From the NCBI GenBank assembly GCA_032622095.1, contig CP136066.1:132153917-132217916 (forward strand): DNA of 64,000 bases, read 5' to 3'. Origin of the DNA: Siphonodentalium dalli (lineage: Eukaryota; Mollusca; Scaphopoda; Gadilida; Siphonodentaliidae). Numbering within the stretch: position 1 is the first letter of the stretch; the number at the start of each line of letters is the position of its first letter. Under the pieces are notes generated by a model. That model was not told the DNA's origin. It did not search any database and saw only the letters and a list, made by a program, of their open reading frames with translations. The position numbers were made by a program, and so were the translations under genes. Positions 59,638-64,000 of the stretch are shown in pieces.

Positions 59638-60432
59638 CCAATGTGCATCAGAAATGTTAGAATTCAATGTATATAAGACAGCATAGCCAACTGTATTTGT
59701 CAATCACAACTTATAAGCGATTACATGGCATGATGGGGCAATATTTACAATTTTCCAGGTTTTGGCTGCCATTTTCAGACAAAGTGACAATTTTTGTTCC
59801 ATTGAGTTAAAATATTCATAAGTAATTGTATGCCTCACTTAATTTGCACAGTTCTGTCAATTTCTTGTTAAAATATGACTAGAATTCTAACGGTGATATT
59901 TGGTGAAATTTCATACCAAGTTCTGTATAACCAAATTATTGAGGGATCGGAAGGGACTGGTATCACACGAATGGCATATTTCATTGCTCCAATGATCACT
60001 TAACATGAACAATACAAAATAAAGTCACATTTCCGAACCAGTTCCATACAGCAGAACCTGATCTAGAAGATATTATTAAAAAATGTCAAATTTCCTCTTT
60101 CAGCTGCCATTTTGACGGCCATCTTGGACGGGGAGTTCCAATTTTACTCCAAAAATGTAGCATTATATCTGTCAGGGTCATACTTACTGTATATGCCTAA
60201 TTTTAAATCGCAGATTTCATGGTAAGATTAATTGCGATATTTCATAAATTATATAATCACGAAATTAACGCTCTTTAAATTCGGAAAACCCCTTAAAAGA
60301 GGGGTTAAAGTAAAATTTCAGCTTGGCTCCATATATAATATGTGTATATATGTACATATGTGCAAAGTTTCATGCTTTAGTCACAATTTGAACAATTGTC
60401 TTGAAAATTTTACTTAATCTACTCCACTAATA

Positions 60433-60866
60433 ATTAACAAACACATCGTTCTGTTTATTATGATTTTATTGTCTTTTAACCAATTGTCTATTGCTGGTCA
60501 AACGCTGATAATAGGTTAATTTTTCGGTAGGGTACCTTCACAAATAGTGACTGACACCAGTTCCGACAAGGCCAAGAATCATTTTCGTAAACAATATATA
60601 CATTTAACTTCCAGAAAAAGTTGGTTTCAACTTGTTATATCGAGGGTAGCCCTGGGTATCTCGAAAACTAAGGACCTTTTTGGATTTTGCCGCTCCTCTA
60701 TAGCTAAAGACTGTATAAGGATCTATAAGGGATGGGTCCATGTCCAACATAATATAAATATGTAGATGATCACACCTGGATAATAGCGAGTTTGCGATAG
60801 CCGTCCGACAGGTACGGGTACCGGTAAATCGGTGGAATTCGTCACGCTCACTTGTGTACTTCCAAT
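60433..60866. other. Unassigned DNA
   Basis: Ends in the TTCCAAT that is duplicated by the next element. Confidence 0.4.
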
Positions 60867-61076
60867 CACAGGGGCCTGTGTAACGCGCTCCGCTGCCCCC
60901 TTTTGCGCTGCCCATATATATACGCCGCTTCTATATACGCGCCTGCTTCACGTTAATGGTACTATAATAAGGACTTATTATAGTACCATTAACGTGAAGC
61001 AGGTGCGTATATAGAAGCGGCGTATATATATGGGCAGCGCAAAAGGGAACAGCGGAGCGCGTTACAGGCCCCCGTG
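60867..61076. mobile_element. 210 bp near-perfect palindromic MITE with 7 bp TSD
   Basis: Arms of ~104 bp (60867-60970) and ~102 bp (60975-61076) are almost perfect inverted repeats around a GGAC loop. The ends are CACAGGGGCCTGT and its near complement. TTCCAAT lies directly outside both ends (60860-60866 and 61077-61083). It is GC-rich at its ends with ATATATAT blocks inside. Superfamily uncertain. Confidence 0.88.
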
Positions 61077-61083
61077 TTCCAAT

Positions 61084-62679
61084 GCAGCTCATTTTGCGAT
61101 AGGGATTTATGAAATAGCAGTCATATGCAGCTGTGCATTAATCTATTTCAGTATTACAAGATTTCATGGGTAAATCTCATTTATTAGCGCGCGCCGCGTG
61201 TATACTGTTCTCCAAGTTCTTGATAGATGTGGTCCGATGGGCATTTTATTTATAGATAATGGGTTTTTCCGGTTTAAAAGTCGAACTGCGCCACCAGGAG
61301 GCCTAGTCGATCTGGTAAAAGGTGTAGTTGGGAATTTCAATTTCGTTTATTGTCCTTTACATTATTATGTTGATTTTTGGTTTGTGACAAGCTATGTCAA
61401 TTACCAATAAAAGAAATTTAAAAGATAATTTGTAAGTCTTATATTTCAACTTTTATATATATTTTTCGTTCTGCAGCCCACTGATGGTTGTGGTCGGAGA
61501 CGGCCGAGTCGGCCGCCGGTTCGTTAATTACGTGCTGGTTGTTATTGTTATTTTAACGGAATTCTGAGTTGGTCATTCGCGAAACCATTATATTTTATAT
61601 TCTATAATTACAATCATGGGTATAATATATGATCTTGAGCGCGTTACCATTTCAACTCATGCGTTTGGTATGTGAAATTTACAATTGTTTAAAAAATTGA
61701 CAAAATTGGGTGAGACACCCCAACTCCCCTCTCGCCACGTCCCTGTATCGACCCTTTGCACATGGGCATAAGCATATCGTGAATGTATTACATTTGAACG
61801 GACAAGGCGTATTTGAGCCTCAAGACTGTTGTATATTGGAGTGGTGGTAATATATAGGTCGATAATGACACGAAATACCGATATGCATACCTTGTACTCT
61901 GCACAATCTTACCATCGATTTTCAGCTGTTTTCTTTGTTTCGCATAGAAGTGAAGTAAACGCTCTTTTTCAAACCATATAATGAATAGTCTACCATCAAA
62001 CAACCTTTATCGTTAACAAGTTTAACTTTTCTACCTACCTCCGGGTTTAGACCCAGACAAATATCCCAATTCTTGGGATAAATATTCCCTTCCCCCGACC
62101 CTTCGATCTGTTGAAAGATTCCAACACATTTTCAATTAATATGACTAAATATACCCCAACTAATATAAGGGTAAATTTCGGTCTTATATCTGACTAAAAG
62201 TACACGTAGGACATTCTTGTACCCTGGTTGTTGAAAACAACACACTTTACACCAAATATTGGTTGGAACATTATAATTAGCGTAATTGTATTTTGAGCTA
62301 TATCATAACATATTTTCTCAGTCTGAAAACTTTAGTCAAAACTCGAACGGTCTGTGAAATTATTTTTGAAATTCAATTGTTGAAAATGTTACCAAAATGA
62401 GTTAAAGAAAGACACCAACCCCTTCCCATTGTCGCCTCGTCCCTGGTGAATGTAAGTCATTATTCAGAGGTATATCATTAACGCCGCCGGTGTATACCGT
62501 GCTTGAAAATATAATATCCACTGGTGTTATGCGGGATTAGGTCGATGTAAAAGCTGCGAATGTGTCGCTTTAAAAGCTGTAGTGTTACTCCGAATGCGGC
62601 ATCCTCAATAAAATAGTCCGACACAGATTAGCACATGTGCTGATATTGATAATTACCACACCCTTTGGAAAGCATGCGA
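61084..62679. other. Unassigned DNA with hAT-like right ends
   Basis: CCACGTCCCTG (to 61744) and CCTCGTCCCTG (to about 62450), each after AGACACC and CCCC-rich phrases, look like right ends of a CAGGGACG-type hAT family. Left ends were not found. A phrase ATGATCTTG...GCGTTACCATTTC is shared by about 61629 and 63511. CCAATAAAAGAAATTT at about 61403 could be a polyadenylation signal, but no gene leads to it. Confidence 0.35.
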
Positions 62680-63312
62680 TTTCGACGAAATTTGATAGTT
62701 AGGGGTGCTTTTGTCTGGGGAGTGTTTTGTAAGGCTCAAATCGTGACCCTGGCCTGACCTTGACCTTTAAACAGTCATTTCAAGGTCAAATTGGGTAAAA
62801 CGGACGGATTTCGACGACATTTGATACCAATGGGTACTTTTGTCCGGGGAATGTTTTGGACTGGTCAAATCGTGACCCCTACTTGACCTTCACCTTCAAT
62901 ATGGTCAATCCAAGGTCAAATCGGGTAAAACGGATGGATTTCGATGAAATTTTATACCTAGGGTAACTTTTGTCCGGGGAGTGTTTTGGACGGGTCAAAT
63001 CGTGACCCCGATCTGACCTTGACCTTCAAAGTGGTCAATTCAAGGTCAATTCGGGTAAAACGGACGGATTTCGACGAAATTTGATACCTAGGATGGTTTT
63101 GTCCGGGGAGTGTTTTGGACGGGTCAAATTGTGACCCCGACCTGACCTTGACCTTCAAAATGGTCAATTCAAGGTCAAATCTGGTAAAACGGACGGATTT
63201 CGACGAAATTTTATACCTAGGGTTACTTTTCTCCGGGGAGTGTTTTGGACGGCTCAAATCATGCCCCGACCTGACCTTGACTTTAAAAATAGTCAATTCA
63301 AGGTCAAATCGC
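62680..63312. repeat. ~130 bp tandem array with TCAAGGTCA motifs
   Basis: Five imperfect units step by 129-130 bp (CGGACGGATT phrases at 62801, 62931, 63061 and 63190). Each unit has TGACCTTGACCTT and, ~30 bp on, TTCAAGGTCAAAT. TCAAGGTCA on one strand or the other is intact in about eight places and one base off in two. Frames over it are open by chance on both strands and are not real genes. Confidence 0.9.
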
Positions 63313-64000
63313 GCCTTTCGCGGGAAAGCAGATGGGAACAGCCCGGACGAAGTCGGGCCCACCAGCCAGTGTAATAAAAAGCGAGACAGCTTGAAGAATG
63401 TAATGTATAACACGAGAAAAGGGAAAACGTGGTATATAGAAGTATCCAAATTTCCCACATGGAATTTGAAAGCTAGTTTATATTATAATTTATATTTATG
63501 GCTAATAATATGATCTTGGTGGCGTTACCATTTCTGACTATGGTTTTCTTGTATAACCATAATGACAATTATAACGTCGGCCAATAAAGCGAATGCGAGT
63601 AAGTAATTTACTCTATATCATATATAAATTATGTTGCAGTTGGCTCATCATACATTACCAGTCGATGCAGGGGGGGGGGGGGGGGGGGGGGGGGGGTCGC
63701 ACAAAAGTTTGCTCATACAGGGCCTGGGTGGGTGGGTGTGCCCTTGTTTTAAGTTGTTTTTAAATATATTCATTAATAATTGTGTTCTAAGGCAAGTTAT
63801 GGCCTTCACAGACATTTAGGAACAGGGTAGGTATAAGATATAAATAATACAGGGGAGATCTTCCAAAAACATACCTATACCGGTCGGGGTGGGTGCATCT
63901 CAGGCCTGAACAAAATTGTTTGTGCAAATTTTTTCAACCCACATTATGGACATTGTTTTAAGTTGTTTTTACTAATAAATGTGTTCTAACATAGATTATG
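63313..64000. other. Unassigned DNA with a 27-nt poly(G) tract
   Basis: The G run is at 63670-63696. The sequence TTGTTTTAAGTTGTTTTTA is present twice (about 63747 and 63953), suggesting an unfinished repeat that runs past the window. Confidence 0.45.

Larger units (their letters stand above)
55419..60432. mobile_element. ~5 kb long-TIR element, TAGTGGAGTAG termini (copy 2)
   Basis: The left arm 55419-~56400 is the reverse complement of 60432 back to ~58900. The right arm is interrupted at 59150-59637 by another element. The termini are TAGTGGAGTAGATTA at both ends, flanked by ATA, a possible 3 bp TSD. The arms share AAGATGGCCGTCAAAATGGC and TTAAGAGGGGTTAAAGT-type phrases. The spacer is mostly the 42 bp minisatellite. 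No transposase is seen. It is related to 17970-22961 by termini and by the AGATGGCC(A/G)(C/T)CAAAATGGC block. Confidence 0.82.

Noticed and set aside
62958-63513. 132- and 166-codon frames on both strands
   Set aside because: Both are readings of the ~130 bp tandem array and are mutually overlapping.
1-64000. tRNA, rRNA and snRNA genes
   Set aside because: No GGTTCGAATCC-type box B with a paired box A, and no rRNA-like stretch, was seen by eye. tRNAscan-SE and Rfam scans would settle it.

Overview
The window looks like intronic and intergenic DNA from an animal nuclear genome, most likely a mollusc and probably a bivalve. It is AT-rich, it has spliceosomal exon borders but no operons or long genes, and it is densely packed with repeat families that I associate with bivalve genomes. 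These include TATACCCCC-ended elements with runs of CCGTC, phrases such as GAGTTATGGCCCTT, 160-170 bp tandem cores and AGCATCTTGG-type phrases. The taxon is an inference from repeat style; no search was run.

Layout. 1-8986 is a tandem array of a 3,909 bp unit (two full copies and part of a third, nearly identical) with a 150 bp near-perfect palindrome in each copy. From 11 to 40 kb, four small plus-strand exons (11065-11148, 12263-12348, 16571-16771, 40356-40432) share one splice phase path. They look like the middle of one unidentified gene: a basic Ser/Pro-rich disordered stretch that runs into a probable coiled coil. A fifth exon at 42223-42300 is only a candidate. The gene's introns, and everything to the right, are filled with mobile elements. 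They include TTAA-flanked palindromic MITEs (11912-12161, 16967-17752), a hAT element with an exact 8 bp target duplication (15338-16421), a ~5 kb long-TIR element (17970-22961) and a 5'-truncated minus-strand L1-like LINE with a 15 bp target duplication (28049-31425), into which another element has inserted. There is also a pogo-like transposon with a broken transposase (34982-37183), again invaded by another element. Three copies of an AGCTCAA-ended family carry ~165 bp tandem cores (12767-13727, 31441-32988, 47506-50013).

The right third holds a TIR element with CATTCGAATG motif clusters (43190-44470), a hAT-like element (44470-46371), a 178 bp perfect duplication and a GC-rich element with an 8 bp TSD (51142-51814). 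It also holds a second ~5 kb long-TIR element (55419-60432) whose right arm is split by a TTAA-type insertion and whose spacer is a 42 bp minisatellite. Last come a 210 bp palindromic MITE with a 7 bp TSD (60867-61076) and a 130 bp tandem array rich in TCAAGGTCA half-sites (62680-63312).

Apart from the one host gene, nothing forms a working pathway: every element is non-autonomous or broken. The most interesting large-scale pattern is that repeat families unrelated in sequence share a 160-170 bp internal tandem period, and several also share CCATCTTG (YY1-like) motifs. I found no tRNA, rRNA, CRISPR array or prokaryotic feature.
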